Of a stretch of 12,668 nt of DNA, positions 12,168 through 12,668 are shown in pieces. The DNA lies in the NCBI GenBank assembly GCA_047610145.1, contig JBLFZF010000079.1, positions 1 to 12,668 on the forward strand, in the 5' to 3' direction. How positions within the stretch are numbered: position 1 is the first letter of the stretch; each line of letters opens with the position of its first letter. This DNA comes from CAJXZP01 sp047610145 (GTDB lineage Bacteria; Bacteroidota; Bacteroidia; Flavobacteriales_G; Salibacteraceae). A program made the position numbers and the translations under genes. The notes beneath the pieces are model-generated. The model did not search any database. It was not told where the DNA came from and worked only from the letters and a program-made list of their open reading frames with translations.

Positions 12168-12668
12168 TTAAAAAACCAAAGCGGGGATTTCACTTTGTAA
12201 AATAAGTCGTTTGGTATTGTAGTCATCAAATATCCGTTCAAAAAAGTTTTTATTTTTTTGCTCAAAAGCAAGCCAATCAGGAGAAATAGCGTTTACCAAA
12301 CCAATAACTTCTTCCGCTTTTTTCTCTCCAAATATCCGATGGAAAGTGGGCTCTTTATAGCCCAACAAATTTTTAAAGTCATTTATCATTTCTTGATAAG
12401 TAGCATCTGCTTCACTGATGTCTTTATCTGAAAAAATGATTACTTGGAGGTGAGCGTCCAAACTTTCTGTGAGGGTGGTAAGTACTAGTAGATTATCAGA
12501 TTTTGCATCATCCATATCCATCATATAGAGTATTTTTTGGATAGGTTTCCAGACGGTTTGAGGTTGGACAATTAGTACCGGACAGTCTGCCCTTTCTGCA
12601 ATTTTTGTTTCGTAAGTTCCAAACCACTCATTTAGTGTAGTCAGATCGCTACGCCCTTCGATGACTAA
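12168..12668 (-). CDS. Tandem-domain universal stress protein, partial (cut by window edge)
   Basis: The frame is open from the last base of the window to TAA at 12168-12170. The 166 visible residues match residues 109-274 of the complete protein at 9915-10739 with 19 differences and no gaps: LVIEGRSDLTTLNEWFGTYE at the edge, MMDMDD at the start of the second domain, and LILQSEIPALVF at the end. The real start lies outside the window, probably about 325 bases further; an internal ATG at 12524 is not the start because the conserved first-domain end lies before it. Most base changes are silent, so both copies seem to have stayed under selection since duplication. It is transcribed toward MscS, 97 bp away. 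Confidence 0.92.
   Translation of the reverse strand, partial: LVIEGRSDLTTLNEWFGTYETKIAERADCPVLIVQPQTVWKPIQKILYMMDMDDAKSDNLLVLTTLTESLDAHLQVIIFSDKDISEADATYQEMINDFKNLLGYKEPTFHRIFGEKKAEEVIGLVNAISPDWLAFEQKNKNFFERIFDDYNTKRLILQSEIPALVF
12168..12668. repeat. Direct repeat unit 2 (partial universal stress protein gene)
   Basis: Gap-free match to 9915-10415 at about 88% base identity, same orientation, about 1.75 kb apart. The repeat continues out of the window. Recombination between the units would remove MscS and the broken small gene. Confidence 0.9.

Overview
The window is AT-rich DNA from a member of the Bacteroidota. The evidence is the set of proteins (a Bacteroidota-type bS21, a tandem-domain universal stress protein, small families I know mainly from this phylum) and the near absence of Shine-Dalgarno sequences before the starts. 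It probably belongs to the Flavobacteriia or Cytophagia, but the sequence alone does not settle a genus.

Left part (about 1-4842): arginine biosynthesis, all on the minus strand, in the transcription order argB (N-acetylglutamate kinase), argD (acetylornithine aminotransferase), argC (acetylglutamyl-phosphate reductase), then a 292-bp gap, then argJ (ornithine acetyltransferase). argB and argD are 11 bp apart and argD and argC overlap by 8 bp, so these three look like one operon. The gap before argJ holds a probable terminator and an imperfect palindromic repeat of dispersed-element type. The genes cover the steps from N-acetylglutamate to ornithine, with recycling of the acetyl group by ArgJ.

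Middle and right part (about 4843-12668): an accessory stress and dormancy region. Plus strand: a small heat-shock protein, a small membrane protein, a gene of the bacterial eRF1-like (translational machinery protein) family broken by one in-frame TAA, and an HPF/RaiA-family ribosome-associated protein. Minus strand: a single-domain response regulator followed by a soluble PAS histidine kinase; and, entering from the right edge, a partial universal stress protein, an MscS-type mechanosensitive channel, a small conserved gene broken by two in-frame stops, a second complete universal stress protein, and a small gene that I read as ribosomal protein bS21.

The most interesting points are these. 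(1) Three ribosome-directed genes (HPF-like, bS21-like, eRF1-like) lie together among stress genes, which suggests a module that changes the ribosome in stressed or resting cells. (2) Three short coding frames (5035-5205, 8355-8738, 10819-11133) are interrupted only by in-frame stops, never by an internal frameshift. This could be young nonsense decay or, less likely, readthrough. (3) The two universal stress protein genes are about 88% identical over 501 bp and flank the MscS gene as direct repeats. (4) A 27-bp element with one mismatch lies just before argB and just before the eRF1-like gene, in opposite orientations. I see no tRNA, rRNA, CRISPR array, transposase or integrase.
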